This document shows, in pieces, positions 16,827 to 25,999 of a stretch of 64,000 bases of DNA. Position numbers and translations under genes: made by a program. The notes beneath the pieces were generated by a model that was not told the origin of the DNA, made no database searches, and worked only from the letters and a program-made list of their open reading frames with translations. This DNA comes from Arthrospira sp. PCC 9108 (GTDB lineage Bacteria; Cyanobacteriota; Cyanobacteriia; Cyanobacteriales; Microcoleaceae): assembly GCA_016745315.1 (NCBI GenBank), contig CP066886.1, forward strand, positions 6,510,501-6,574,500, written 5' to 3'. Position 1 is the stretch's first letter; each line of letters opens with the position of its first letter.

Positions 16827-17302
16827 AAACTCCTATATCTCAAATTCCGTCCCTTTTCGACGGCTTGACCAAAATCTTTTCGCGTTCTGGGTGGGTTTAG
16901 CAGTCTTATTTGTGATAATTGAGGGCTGACAGTTAAACCCGCCCCTACAGGATTCTATGATAGCGATCGAAATTTGATCTGCCTTGGGAAAGTGCGTCAC
17001 ATCAGAACATTTGTCATTTTTTGATGACAAGCATCCCATATTACAGCACCCCACCTCTCTGGCCGTCTGGGTTGAAGTAGCCAATCAAAATGTGCAACCT
17101 TTGCTACAACAAGCTAATCACTGCTACCACAGCAACTCGACACAATGATCATGATTGTGCCAGAATGAGTGTCTAGTTTGACATCATAATCGTAGTTGTT
17201 CCGATTGATTGATATCTTAGGTTTGTCTTTATGTCAAAAATAATCCTTTAACCATAAGTCAAATTGTTACCGCCGTTACACTTATCGCAGGAGTTTGTAT
17301 CA
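16827..17302. other. Intergenic region between divergent pntA1 and DUF2808 genes
   Basis: 476 bases without a convincing gene. It should hold both divergent promoters. A fragment acccgcccctacagg (near 16938-16952) resembles a phrase at 43062-43075 upstream of another gene, a likely dispersed repeat. A gcaggag ribosome-binding site precedes the DUF2808 start. No hairpin or RNA gene is clear. Confidence 0.5.
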
Positions 17303-17818
17303 ATGAAAATCCGTTCTCTAGTTTCTGGTTTGACAATGACTGGCTTTTTATTGGGAGCTTTTCCGACCCTAGCTTGGGCGCAATCAGGTCCGGGTGTCAC
17401 TTTGTTTGGTGGACCGGAAAGGGCGAATTTGCTCAATTTCTTTCTACAAAGTGGCCGCTCTGGTCGCTGGGACCGCTACAGATTAAGAATTCCGGCGAGA
17501 CAGCTAAATATGGCTGTGGCTCTGATCTCGATTTCCTATCCTGAACATTTCGAGGGTAGATTTGACCCAGATCGCATTGAAGTTCGTATCGGTGATCAGT
17601 CAATTCCCCTAGAGGAGGTAATCTGGGATGCCGAAAACAATTTTATTGAAATCTATCCCGAAGAACCCATCCCAGCCGGACAGTCCTTGGAAATTGTCAT
17701 CTCCAACGTCAGAAATCCTACCTTTGGTGGGATGTTCCACTTTAATGCTAATGTCCGCAGCCCCGGTGATGTGCCTCTGTTGCGCTATGTTGGTACTTGG
17801 GTCCTGAGCATTGATTAA
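17303..17818 (+). CDS. Secreted DUF2808 domain protein
   Basis: 171 residues from the ATG at 17303, chosen because CAGGAG lies upstream and a classic signal peptide follows. The signal peptide is MKIRS, then a hydrophobic core to about residue 22, then cleavage near TLAWAQS. The mature part is a beta-rich domain with FDPDRIEVRIG and IEIYPEEPIPAGQSLEIVIS, which fits the cyanobacterial DUF2808 family of exported proteins. The family is probably periplasmic or envelope-associated and its function is unknown. It is monocistronic by spacing and sits between pntA1 (divergent) and rpmH. Confidence 0.75.
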   Translation: MKIRSLVSGLTMTGFLLGAFPTLAWAQSGPGVTLFGGPERANLLNFFLQSGRSGRWDRYRLRIPARQLNMAVALISISYPEHFEGRFDPDRIEVRIGDQSIPLEEVIWDAENNFIEIYPEEPIPAGQSLEIVISNVRNPTFGGMFHFNANVRSPGDVPLLRYVGTWVLSID

Positions 17819-17882
17819 CATCTGCTGGGGCGGTTGAGTTCATCACATCAACGGCTCCTAGACTCGCCGCCTGATGTCTCTA

Positions 17883-17908
17883 ATTTTAGCCGGTGTATGT
17901 GCTAAAAT
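17883..17908 (+). promoter_or_regulatory. Hairpin/possible extended -10 in the rpmH leader
   Basis: ATTTTAGC (17883-17890) and GCTAAAAT (17901-17908) form a perfect 8-bp stem. The right arm includes tgcTAAAAT, which can be read as an extended -10 box for rpmH, whose ATG follows 43 bases later. It could also terminate the DUF2808 transcript. The choice is not resolved. Confidence 0.35.
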
Positions 17909-17950
17909 AGGGGATTGTGATTTTAACACTGATTGTGGGAGGATAGACAA

Positions 17951-18088
17951 ATGGCTCAACAAACGCTCAAAGGAACTAGCCGTAAGAAAAAAAGAGTATC
18001 TGGGTTTCGGGTACGGATGCGGACTAGAAATGGCCGTGCAGTGATTAGGTCTCGGCGGCAAAAAGGACGGTCACGGTTATCTGTTTAA
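17951..18088 (+). CDS. rpmH: 50S ribosomal protein L34
   Basis: 45 residues, highly basic, starting MAQQTLKGTSRKKKRVSGF and ending RSRRQKGRSRLSV. The FRVRMRTRNGRAVI core is the L34 signature. A strong ribosome-binding site gggagg lies 8-14 bases upstream. It heads the conserved rpmH-rnpA-(PH)-yidC-jag block, so it is the landmark for this region. It binds 23S rRNA in the large subunit. Confidence 0.97.
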   Translation: MAQQTLKGTSRKKKRVSGFRVRMRTRNGRAVIRSRRQKGRSRLSV

Positions 18089-18128
18089 GGGAGTTAACTC
18101 ACAGCAGATGGTCAATTGAGTTTGGGAA

Positions 18129-18252
18129 TAGTTATAGCAGTGGTCAAAACCCTGAGAAGCAAACCATAGACTCAATCTGTGATTGATATTAGCCCTAGGT
18201 TCTATTCCCGGTGATGCACCCTCGCTGGTCTAAGTGTCAACTGCTATAACTA
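18129..18252. repeat. MITE-like element with 13-bp terminal inverted repeats
   Basis: tagttatagcagt at 18129-18141 is the exact reverse complement of actgctataacta at 18240-18252. The 124-bp segment between rpmH and rnpA has further partial pairing and no coding potential. This is the form of a small non-autonomous element or a long RNA hairpin. It ends 12 bases before the rnpA start codon, so it forms most of the rnpA leader. Confidence 0.55.
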
Positions 18253-18264
18253 ATAAATATCGAA

Positions 18265-18654
18265 ATGTTGCCTCAAGTAAATCGACTGCGCGCTCCCAAA
18301 GATTTTAAGGCAGTCTATACTAGGGGACTACATCGTAAAACTGCTCATTTAACCCTAAGAGCATTAAAACGGTTAGTTCCGCCTGAGATAGATGCAGGAG
18401 ACCCACCGAGTCGGTTTGGTATTTCTATAAGTCAGAAGGTTAGTAAGCGCGCGGTGCGACGAAATCTGCTCAAACGACAAATTAGAGCCGGACTGCGAGA
18501 GTTATTACCAAAAATCTCGCCAGGTTGGGATGTGGTGATTGTGGTGAAGCCAACGGCGATCGAGTGCAATTATGCAGAAATTCTGCGAGAATTAGAAAAG
18601 TTGTTAGTACAAGCAGAGGTTTTACATGGGCATTCGCGAGGAGAGCTTTTATGA
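18265..18654 (+). CDS. rnpA: Ribonuclease P protein component
   Basis: 129 residues. The N-terminus LPQVNRLRAPKDFKAVYTRG is followed by FGISISQKVSKRAVRRNLLKR, which contains the RNR helix motif (KRAVRRNLLKRQIR) that binds the RNase P RNA. GWDVVIVVKP closes the fold. It assists 5' maturation of tRNAs. Its 3' end overlaps the following PH-domain gene by 29 bases, suggesting translational coupling. Confidence 0.96.
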   Translation: MLPQVNRLRAPKDFKAVYTRGLHRKTAHLTLRALKRLVPPEIDAGDPPSRFGISISQKVSKRAVRRNLLKRQIRAGLRELLPKISPGWDVVIVVKPTAIECNYAEILRELEKLLVQAEVLHGHSRGELL

Positions 18655-19018
18655 AGGCGGGCCCCATATTGGTGATCTGATTATAAATTTACTGATCGGA
18701 TTTACAATTATCGGCCTGCCTTTGACTGTGGGAGCGGTGGTGCGGGCACTGTGGCTGCGTTATCGTATTACTAACCGCCGGGTTTCTGTGATTGGAGGAT
18801 GGATGGGACGCGATCGCACTGATGTGGTGTACTCGGAAATTGTCAGTGTGGCGAAAGTGCCTAGGGGACTGGGAGCCTGGGGAGATATGGTGCTGACCCT
18901 AAAAAATGGTAACCGTCTGGAACTAAGAGCTTTGCCGAGATTTCGAGAGCTTTACGACTACATTAGTGAAAAAATTGCTCAAAAACAGGGAAGACCGCCG
19001 GGTGTGATCGGTCAGTAA
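18626..19018 (+). CDS. PH domain-containing membrane protein
   Basis: 130 residues. One or two hydrophobic helices (about residues 15-42) are followed by a bacterial PH-like domain: RYRITNRRVSVIGGWMGR, DVVYSEIVSVAKVPRG, MVLTLKNGNRLELRALP. Its place between rnpA and yidC is conserved in cyanobacteria. It overlaps rnpA by 29 bases. It is probably membrane-associated, perhaps helping envelope or membrane-protein biogenesis, but no biochemical role is established. Confidence 0.8.
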   Translation: MGIREESFYEGGPHIGDLIINLLIGFTIIGLPLTVGAVVRALWLRYRITNRRVSVIGGWMGRDRTDVVYSEIVSVAKVPRGLGAWGDMVLTLKNGNRLELRALPRFRELYDYISEKIAQKQGRPPGVIGQ

Positions 19019-19158
19019 CTTCAAATTCACCTGATAGGCTAGAGAGTGTTGATGGGTGGTAATGAGCAAAGATCAGATCGAAGGAAAAAGTTCCACCTGG
19101 GGAACTAAATTGTTAAAATTTGTATAAAAAATCAAGCAGCTAGGTTAACTATTGACGC

Positions 19159-20331
19159 ATGGACTTTGGTATTGGGTTTCTTTCCAACAATTTGATGTTA
19201 CCGATCCTGGATTTTTTCTACGGGATCGTCCCTAGTTACGGTTTGGCGATCGTAGCCTTAACTCTGGTGATTCGTTTTGCACTATATCCGCTGAATGCTG
19301 GGTCAATTCGGAATATGCGGCGGATGAAGGTGACGCAACCGCTGATGAAAGAGCGAGTGGACAAAATTCAAAAGCTCTATAAAGATGACCCGGTGAAACA
19401 ACGCGAAGAGATGAGCAGAGTATATAAGGAATTGGGTAATCCTCTGGCGGGTTGCTTTCCATTACTGCTACAGATGCCAATTCTATTTGCTTTGTTTGCT
19501 ACCCTGCGAGGATCACCTTTCTCGGATGTTAACTACACCATTGACCTGCAAATTTTTCCCCAAGAACAAATTGAGCAAATTCAACCGCAAATATATAAGA
19601 GTAAGGCTCAGAATGTTTATGTAGCAGATGGGGTTCACTCTTCGGTACAGGCGTTGATTGATACTGGTAATAGTTTGGCTGTGGGACAAAAAACCGAGGT
19701 CAAATTTGAAACAGCACAGGGTGAAAGTCTACGGTCGAAGCTCGATAGTTACGAAAATCCGAAAGTTAAACCCCATTGGATGGTAACTAAGGGGGAAGAT
19801 AAGGTTCAGATTGATGATGAAGGCAATTTGGTAGCGGTGAAACCGGGTGAAGTGACTATCCAAGCCAGCCTGAAAGGAATTGCTGCTGATAAGGGATTTT
19901 TGTTTATTGATGCCTTGGGACGGGTAGGAGCTTTTGATGATGATGGTAATATCCACTGGGATATAGTGGGGATGATTTTGGGATTTGGGATTAGTTTGTA
20001 TATTAACCAGGTACTATCTGGTCAAAATCAAGCTGGTTCTGGTAATCCTCAACAAGATACGGTTAACAAAATCACGCCAGTTTTATTTACGGGGATGTTT
20101 TTCTTCTTCCCACTACCGGCTGGTGTTTTACTGTATATGCTGATTGCTAATATTTTCCAAACAGGTCAGGCGTTTATCTTGTCGCGGGAACCTTTACCGG
20201 AGAATCTCCAGAAAATTGTGGAGGAGTCTAGCGCGAAAACCAGCACAAAAGACAAAAAAGACAAGAAACAAGGTGAAAGTGGACGTGCTTCACTTCCTTT
20301 TGAACCAGGACATTCTAAGAAGAAGGCATAA
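19159..20331 (+). CDS. yidC: Membrane protein insertase YidC/Alb3/Oxa1
   Basis: 390 residues. Membrane helices near residues 8-45 (LPILDFFYGIVPSYGLAIV) are followed by the cytosolic coiled-coil loop QPLMKERVDKIQKLYKDDPV and GCFPLLLQMPILFALFATL, the Oxa1 signature with the hydrophilic groove Arg. A lumenal/periplasmic insertion of about 130 residues contains a beta-rich Ig-like segment (VAVKPGEVTIQASLKG) before the last helices. The C-terminus is lysine-rich, as usual for ribosome contact. It inserts thylakoid and plasma membrane proteins, including photosystem subunits. It is followed 8 bases later by jag. Confidence 0.95.
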   Translation: MDFGIGFLSNNLMLPILDFFYGIVPSYGLAIVALTLVIRFALYPLNAGSIRNMRRMKVTQPLMKERVDKIQKLYKDDPVKQREEMSRVYKELGNPLAGCFPLLLQMPILFALFATLRGSPFSDVNYTIDLQIFPQEQIEQIQPQIYKSKAQNVYVADGVHSSVQALIDTGNSLAVGQKTEVKFETAQGESLRSKLDSYENPKVKPHWMVTKGEDKVQIDDEGNLVAVKPGEVTIQASLKGIAADKGFLFIDALGRVGAFDDDGNIHWDIVGMILGFGISLYINQVLSGQNQAGSGNPQQDTVNKITPVLFTGMFFFFPLPAGVLLYMLIANIFQTGQAFILSREPLPENLQKIVEESSAKTSTKDKKDKKQGESGRASLPFEPGHSKKKA

Positions 20332-20339
20332 ACTAAGCA

Positions 20340-20816
20340 ATGGAGAAGACTCAAATTAGTCAAGGTCAGGAGTGGATAGAGGAACTCCTAAAACTAGGAG
20401 ATATTTCGAGTAATGTGGTCCTGAAGCAGGAGGAGGACTCCTGGTGGTTAACCATTGAAAATCCCAATCTGTCCCCTGAACAGGCTAAAAATCTGATTGG
20501 TGATGGTGGTGAGGGACTCGATTCGATTCAGTATTTGGTGAATACAATTCTGAATTTGGGGAAAGACAACGGTGAAAAAGTGGCTTACACTGTGGAGCTA
20601 AATGGGTATCGTGCCCGCCGCTACCAAGAATTAAGGGCTTTGGCAGAAAATGCGGCGAGTCAGGTGCGACAAACGGGGATTGAGTTAGAAATTAAGTCTC
20701 TATCTTCGGTGGAACGACGGCTAATCCATAATATTCTCAAGGATAGTGAGGGTGTGGAAACTTATAGTCAGGGGAGTGAACCCGATCGCCGTCTAGTGAT
20801 TAAAGCGAAAGCCTGA
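20340..20816 (+). CDS. jag: KhpB/Jag-type RNA-binding protein (KH-R3H)
   Basis: 158 residues. A type II KH-like domain contains NLIGDGGEGLDSIQYLVNT (GxxG loop), then an R3H domain with YRARRYQELRALAENAA and the R-x-x-x-H-type helix VERRLIHNIL. The jag domain of Firmicutes is absent, as is normal in cyanobacteria. It binds RNA and is usually encoded directly after yidC, here 8 bases downstream. Confidence 0.9.
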   Translation: MEKTQISQGQEWIEELLKLGDISSNVVLKQEEDSWWLTIENPNLSPEQAKNLIGDGGEGLDSIQYLVNTILNLGKDNGEKVAYTVELNGYRARRYQELRALAENAASQVRQTGIELEIKSLSSVERRLIHNILKDSEGVETYSQGSEPDRRLVIKAKA

Positions 20817-20853
20817 CAAACATTTTGGCATGGGGAGCGAGGGCGGAAATATT

Positions 20854-21357
20854 ATGGATGCTATTTACATCCCTCATTTGCTTAATGCACATCAGCGGAC
20901 GGTGGAGTTTCAGTTTGAGGAGTTTATCCCGGATTTGGATACTCTGACTCCGGTGCGAGGGTATATGCGAGTTAGTCATAGGACGACATTTTTGGATATC
21001 CAGGGTCGTGCGGAAGCGATTGTGACTTTGACCTGCGATCGCTGTCTGAAACAGTACAACCACCGCTTGAAAATCAAGACTTCTGAGGTGATCTGGTTGG
21101 AAAAATCGGATTACCAGATCGCGGAAGAGGTGGAGGTGGCTTTTGAGGATTTGGTGGAAACTCTGGACCCTCAAGGGCATTTTTCTCCTACGGATTGGTT
21201 TTATCAGCAATTGTGTTTGGAACTGCCAGGTCGTAAACTGTGTGACCAAGATTGTCAACTACCTGCTGCACCGAAGCCGGTTTCGGAATCAGTAGATGCA
21301 CAGATTGATAGCCGCTGGGCAGCCTTGGAAGCGTTAAAAAAACAATTATCTGGATAA
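20854..21357 (+). CDS. YceD (DUF177) family protein
   Basis: 167 residues from the ATG at 20854 (MDAIYIPHLL), preceded by GAGGG; an ATG at 20830 is possible but adds eight residues atypical for the family. LTCDRCLKQYNH gives a CxxC, and CLELPGRKLCDQDC the second cysteine group. The acidic VWLEKSDYQIAEEVEVAFEDLVE precedes it. In other bacteria yceD is co-transcribed with rpmF and linked to 23S rRNA accumulation; here it follows jag instead. Probably a ribosome-biogenesis factor. Confidence 0.85.
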   Translation: MDAIYIPHLLNAHQRTVEFQFEEFIPDLDTLTPVRGYMRVSHRTTFLDIQGRAEAIVTLTCDRCLKQYNHRLKIKTSEVIWLEKSDYQIAEEVEVAFEDLVETLDPQGHFSPTDWFYQQLCLELPGRKLCDQDCQLPAAPKPVSESVDAQIDSRWAALEALKKQLSG

Positions 21358-21364
21358 AAAAGCG

Positions 21365-22870
21365 ATGAGCCAATTTAACCAGGAGTTTGAATTATTACTG
21401 CGATCGCGCTATCCGGTCATTTATATTCCCACATTAGAGGAGGAGCGCCTGGAGTTAGCTATCAAGCAGATAGGAAAGAACCAAGGCAATCGAGCGGTTT
21501 ATGTGTGGGATTTTGTGGACGGTTACAACGAGGGAAATCCTAATGATATAGGATTGGCGGTTCGTAACCCCTTACTAGCTTTGGAGTTTGTGGAAAAAGT
21601 GCCGGACACGACACCGGCGATTTTTATTTTGCGGGACTTTCATCGGTTTTTAGATGATATTTCGATTTCTCGTAAAATCCGTAACCTGGCGCGTAGCCTG
21701 AAGTCTCAACCGAAAAATTTGGTGATTATTTCCCCCCAAGTTACTATTGCTGAAGACCTCAGCGAAGTGATCACGATTCTGGAATTTCCGTTACCCGATC
21801 GCCCCACTATTGCTAAGTCGGTAGAAGGGCTATTGATGGCAACGGGACAAACCCCGGAACCGCGTCTGTTAGATGAAATGGTGCGATCGTTTCAGGGTCT
21901 GTCTATGGAGCGAATTAGGCGGATTTTGGCTAAGGCGATCGCTAATCATGGGGAACTACAACCCAGTGATATAGAGCTGATTTTGGAAGAAAAACGCCAA
22001 ACTATTCGCCAAACTCAGATTTTGGATTTCTACCCGGCCAAGGAAAATATATCTGATATTGGCGGACTCGATAACCTCAAAGATTGGCTACTACGGCGGG
22101 GCGGCTCTTTTTCGGAACGGGCGCGACAGTATGGATTGCCCTATCCCCGTGGTTTGCTGCTGGTGGGGATTCAGGGGACGGGTAAATCTCTGACGGCTAA
22201 GGCGATCGCTCACCATTGGCATTTACCCTTATTACGTTTAGATGTGGGGCGGTTGTTTGCGGGACTGGTGGGAGAGTCAGAATCTCGGACTCGCCAAATG
22301 ATTCAGTTAGCAGAGGCTCTCGCTCCCTGTGTCCTATGGATTGATGAAATAGATAAAGCCTTTGCGGGGGTTGATGGTAAGGGCGATGCGGGTACAACTA
22401 GCCGGGTATTTGGCACTGTGATCACTTGGTTGGCTGAGAAAACTTCTCCGGTTTTTGTCGTGGCTACTGCTAATAATATCCAATCTTTACCGCCAGAAGT
22501 TCTGCGTAAGGGTAGATTTGATGAGATATTTTTTGTGGGTTTGCCTAACCAAGATGAGCGGAAGGCGATTTTTGAGGTACACCTAACTAAATTGCGCCCC
22601 CAAAGTCTCAAAAATTACGATATCGATCGCCTAGCTTATGAAACGCCGGATTTCTCTGGGGCGGAAATTGAGCAAACTTTGATTGAAGCTATGCACATTG
22701 GTTTTAGTCAAAATCGTGATTTCACTACTGAGGATATACTGGAATCGGCTAGTCAAATGATACCTCTGGCTCGTACAGCCCGCGATCAGATTCAATTTTT
22801 ACAGGATTGGGCGGCGGCGGGTAAGGCTAGATTGGCTTCCCGACAAGATAGCCTCAATAAGCTATTTTAG
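21365..22870 (+). CDS. Ycf46-type AAA+ ATPase
   Basis: 501 residues. A roughly 230-residue N-terminal domain typical of Ycf46 (RYPVIYIPTLEEERLE, VYVWDFVDGYN) is followed by an AAA+ module: LLLVGIQGTGKSLTAKAIAH (Walker A), VLWIDEIDKAF (Walker B), the sensor ATANNIQSLPPEVLRKGRFD with Arg fingers, and a C-terminal lid. Ycf46 is conserved in cyanobacteria and red-lineage plastids and has been linked to inorganic-carbon acclimation in Synechocystis. It begins 7 bases after yceD, so it is probably the last gene of the rnpA operon. Confidence 0.92.
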   Translation: MSQFNQEFELLLRSRYPVIYIPTLEEERLELAIKQIGKNQGNRAVYVWDFVDGYNEGNPNDIGLAVRNPLLALEFVEKVPDTTPAIFILRDFHRFLDDISISRKIRNLARSLKSQPKNLVIISPQVTIAEDLSEVITILEFPLPDRPTIAKSVEGLLMATGQTPEPRLLDEMVRSFQGLSMERIRRILAKAIANHGELQPSDIELILEEKRQTIRQTQILDFYPAKENISDIGGLDNLKDWLLRRGGSFSERARQYGLPYPRGLLLVGIQGTGKSLTAKAIAHHWHLPLLRLDVGRLFAGLVGESESRTRQMIQLAEALAPCVLWIDEIDKAFAGVDGKGDAGTTSRVFGTVITWLAEKTSPVFVVATANNIQSLPPEVLRKGRFDEIFFVGLPNQDERKAIFEVHLTKLRPQSLKNYDIDRLAYETPDFSGAEIEQTLIEAMHIGFSQNRDFTTEDILESASQMIPLARTARDQIQFLQDWAAAGKARLASRQDSLNKLF

Positions 22871-22996
22871 ACGGGGAATAGGCTATGTCATTTGTGGCTC
22901 CCCTTGATGTGGTCCCAATGTTCGCTATCATCAGGTTTGATTTAGTCGATTGTTTTTGGCGATCCGGATCAGATAATAAATGTTTCCCCAAATACT

Positions 22997-23437
22997 ATGA
23001 GTCTTTATGGCATCTTTAAGTTTTTAGTCGGTGTGTTCCTAGCTATCTTGATTTTGGCGGGTGCAACTCTGGCCGCGGCTTTGTACTTTGCCGCTAGGTT
23101 GACAGAACTCCCGGAAAAGCCGACTTTTGCTACTGATCAACCAGTGGTGGTTGAAACAGCCAGCACCCCTACTCCTGAGCCTACTCCTGAGCCTACTCCT
23201 GAACCTGAGCCACAATTAGAGGAGGGAGCCTATCGGGCGATCGTGGTTCAACCCATTGGGTTAATTATCAGGGAGAGTCCTAGTCTTAATGCTAACCGGG
23301 TCGGTGGGGTCGGATATCAAGAAGAGGTTATTGTTTTGGAAGATAGCGGAGATAGACAATGGCAGCGGGTTCGCGCTGCAACTGATGAGGGTCGCACGGG
23401 TTGGGTAAGGGGTGGCAATACAGAGCCTATTAACTAA
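22997..23437 (+). CDS. Membrane-anchored SH3-domain protein with Pro-Thr-Glu linker
   Basis: 146 residues. One N-terminal membrane helix (about residues 8-32) is followed by a TPTPEPTPEPTPEPEPQ linker coded by near-perfect 12-base repeats, then a bacterial SH3 (SH3b) domain: LIIRESPSLNANRVGGVGYQEEVIVLE and RTGWVRGGN. SH3b domains usually bind peptidoglycan peptides. The protein probably faces the periplasm. The repeat-coded linker may vary in length among strains. Monocistronic by spacing. Confidence 0.82.
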   Translation: MSLYGIFKFLVGVFLAILILAGATLAAALYFAARLTELPEKPTFATDQPVVVETASTPTPEPTPEPTPEPEPQLEEGAYRAIVVQPIGLIIRESPSLNANRVGGVGYQEEVIVLEDSGDRQWQRVRAATDEGRTGWVRGGNTEPIN

Positions 23438-23792
23438 ATTCTTGGGGTTGATGGCAGATGTGATCTGAAACACAACTTTCACCATGAGGCGATCGCACTT
23501 AGGGTATGAAACCCATCACCAGTTTCCATCCGTAAATTCACTGATTTACTTGATCGCGATCACTGCCAAATCTGCCACACCTTGAGATTATATATAATAC
23601 TTACCTATTCTGAGCATCAAAGCTCACTCATCTTTCGTAGCATCTCTTTCGTAGTATCTCACTGGATTAGTGCCTAAAACAAGGCCAACAATTCAGAACG
23701 CGGTTTTCATCAGATATAAGCTGCCCCTGGGTCGCCTTTTTTTTGCTCCTGTAAGCGGCCCTCAGCAATGACCCACAGCAATGATGACTTTT
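23438..23792. other. Intergenic region between convergent SH3 and galT genes
   Basis: 355 bases without a convincing gene. It contains a T8 run near 23738-23745 after a GC-rich segment (cccctgggtcgcc), possibly a terminator remnant. Short near-repeats are visible: acccacagcaatga beside ctcagcaatgaccc, and catctctttcgtag beside atcttt cgtagc. No RNA gene is recognised. Confidence 0.4.
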
Positions 23793-24802
23793 TCAAATAC
23801 TAGAGGGAATTTTAATAGAGCGTAAAAATTCGGCACTTTCTTCGGGAACAGATGTATTAATATACATTCCGCTTCCTAGTTCAAAGCCGGCGGTTAGGGA
23901 AACGCGGGGAATGATGGCAATATACCAGTGGAAATAATCCGTGCGCTGTTCAGCCGTGGGTATGGAACGAATAGTATAGTTGAAATCGGGGTTATTTAAA
24001 CCAAAATAAAATTGAGACATTACTACTTTTAGCGTTTGGGCTAAATCCGGGATTTCTAAATCCGTAATTTCATCAAAGGAAGAAGCGTGATTGCGGGGAA
24101 AAATCCATGTATGAAACGGGGAAAGGGCGGCGTATGGAATAAATGCCACAAAATGCTCCCCTGCGTAAATAATGCGATCGCCTGCTTTTAGTTCATCTTT
24201 GAGGGTGCGACAAAAAAGACATTCTCCCGTATCATCGTAGTAGCGGACTGCTTCCCTAGCGCGATCGCGCCATTGATAAGGAACAATAGGAAGGGCGGCA
24301 ATTTGTGAGTGAGGATGTTCTAAAGAAGTCCCAGCACTTCCTCCATGGTTTTTAAAAATAATGATGGTTTCCACTCTAGCATCTTGTCGTAGTTCGCTAT
24401 AGCGTTGGCGATAGACCCGGAGAATATTGCTAATGTCTTGAATATCCATCAAAGCAATATTTAAATCGTGGCGAGGGTGTTCGATTACTACTTCATGATA
24501 TCCCACTCCCGACAGGGATTTAAAGATACCCTCACCATGACGAACTCGTTGACCAACATCAGAGAGAGCTGGATATTTATTCCCCACTACTCTCACTCGC
24601 CAACCACCATTATCAGCCAGTCGTAAACACTCTTTAGTTCCGGTTAGATGTTCATTTCCTGGACAAAATGGACAGTCATCTCGGTAGGTAGGTAAGGGTT
24701 CTAGTTTAGACAAGGGGGCGCAAATTCATGGGGTCTTTTCGCCCGTTCCGAGGCAATAATTACCCAGTCTCTAGTCACCAAGTTTTGTCGTAGTTCCGTC
24801 AT
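23793..24802 (-). CDS. galT: Galactose-1-phosphate uridylyltransferase, frameshifted in a C/G run
   Basis: Read from the ATG at 24802: MTELRQNLVTRDWVIIASER, then AKRPHEFAPP, after which the frame stops. Restoring one base in the G5 run at 24714-24718 gives APPLSKLEPLP and continues through the rest of the gene. The next part has CPFCPGNE (zinc Cys pair) and GTSLEHPHSQIAALP, the HPH motif whose central region carries the uridylylated His. The C-terminal HIT-like half includes SPFHTWIFPR. It exchanges UMP between UDP-glucose and galactose-1-phosphate. As written, only a TTG-started form from 24713 would be open; it would lack the N-terminal strand. Confidence 0.87.
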
Positions 24803-24857
24803 GATACTTTCCTGGTTATGAGAAAAAATAGGCAGTTATTTAACAAGTAAATCAGTA

Positions 24858-25913
24858 TTAACTTCGCTGGATTTGTTGCCGTTCTATGGCTTCAAATAAA
24901 GCCTTAAAATTGCCTTCACCAAATCCTTGGGCTGACTGACGACGTTCGATTAATTCCCAGAAAAAAGTGGGTTGATTAAAAATTGGATTCGTGAAAATTT
25001 GCAACAGCATTGATGCTGAATTTGAAGGATTCCAGTCTACTAAAATTTGATTTTTTTTGACGGGTTCCCAATCTTGCTGTAGTCGGTAAGCGGCTCCTCT
25101 CCCCTCGATTGTATCATAATAAGTTTCGGGAATTGATAAGAATTGTAAATCCTGATTTTTGAGAAAACTGACCGTTTCAATAATGTTGGTTGTTGTCAGT
25201 GCAATATGTTGTATTCCCGAACCCCGGTTAAAATTCAAAAATTCTTGAATCTGGGAATTGGGAGAGGCGGGTTCATTGATGGGAAACTTAATTTTTCCTT
25301 GGGGGGATGTCATCACCTGACTGTATAAGCCAGAGTAATCAGTTTGAATGTTAAAACTTTGTTCGGGGTTGAGTCCTAAAATGGAATTGTACCAGTTGGC
25401 GGCGACATTCATATCACCGACTTCCACATTTAAGACTACATGATCAATGGCTGTTAAATGAATCGGCGATCGCTTTAGTTTAATCGGATATTGACAGCCG
25501 GGAAGCCATTTATAGGGGGAAATAGTCTTAACTTCGATCAGGGAATGTTGCAAGGAACCCCAACCCGAAATAATTGCCCATTGACTAGAGGCGATCGCAT
25601 GGTGATAGGTTTGTACAGGTTGCAGAAGTTTTGCGCCGCCAGAAATAGCGCGATCTATTGTTTGGGATAAATTATCTACCCGAAAGGCTATATCAGCAAT
25701 TCCGGGGGGGTGTTGGCGGAGAAAGTTCGCCACCGGACTCTGTGGGTGGCGGGGTGAGGACAGGAGGATATAAATAGGGCCATTGGCGATAGTAATTGTA
25801 TGATCATGATCATTGATGTTTTGGAGTATCTCCTCAAATCCGAATTTGTCGATAAACCAGTTGCGAGATACTATGGCATCCTCAACATAGATATGAATGT
25901 GGTCGAACTCCAT
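24858..25913 (-). CDS. hppD: 4-hydroxyphenylpyruvate dioxygenase
   Basis: 351 residues with two VOC folds. The N-terminal fold starts FDHIHIYVEDAIVSRNWF. The C-terminal catalytic fold has AIDHVVLNV (first iron His), GIQHIALTT (second His) and FFWELIERRQSAQGFGEGNF (iron Glu and the family's terminal signature). It converts 4-hydroxyphenylpyruvate to homogentisate, the entry to tocopherol synthesis in cyanobacteria. Length matches cyanobacterial enzymes. Its start lies 87 bases from the stop of the NYN gene on the same strand; joint transcription is possible. Confidence 0.9.
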   Translation of the reverse strand: MEFDHIHIYVEDAIVSRNWFIDKFGFEEILQNINDHDHTITIANGPIYILLSSPRHPQSPVANFLRQHPPGIADIAFRVDNLSQTIDRAISGGAKLLQPVQTYHHAIASSQWAIISGWGSLQHSLIEVKTISPYKWLPGCQYPIKLKRSPIHLTAIDHVVLNVEVGDMNVAANWYNSILGLNPEQSFNIQTDYSGLYSQVMTSPQGKIKFPINEPASPNSQIQEFLNFNRGSGIQHIALTTTNIIETVSFLKNQDLQFLSIPETYYDTIEGRGAAYRLQQDWEPVKKNQILVDWNPSNSASMLLQIFTNPIFNQPTFFWELIERRQSAQGFGEGNFKALFEAIERQQIQRS

Positions 25914-25999
25914 AAATTAGTGATGACAAGTTGGCCATCATTGAGACAATCCACCTTTTAGTATAAAAGATACAGACAAGCGATCGTCGCTAAATTAAC

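Noticed and set aside
17819..18264. Replication origin near rpmH/rnpA
   Set aside because: dnaA is not adjacent and no TTATCCACA-type boxes were seen in the gap.
23160..23210. 12-base tandem repeats in the SH3 gene
   Set aside because: Explained as codons of the Pro-Thr-Glu linker, not a separate element.
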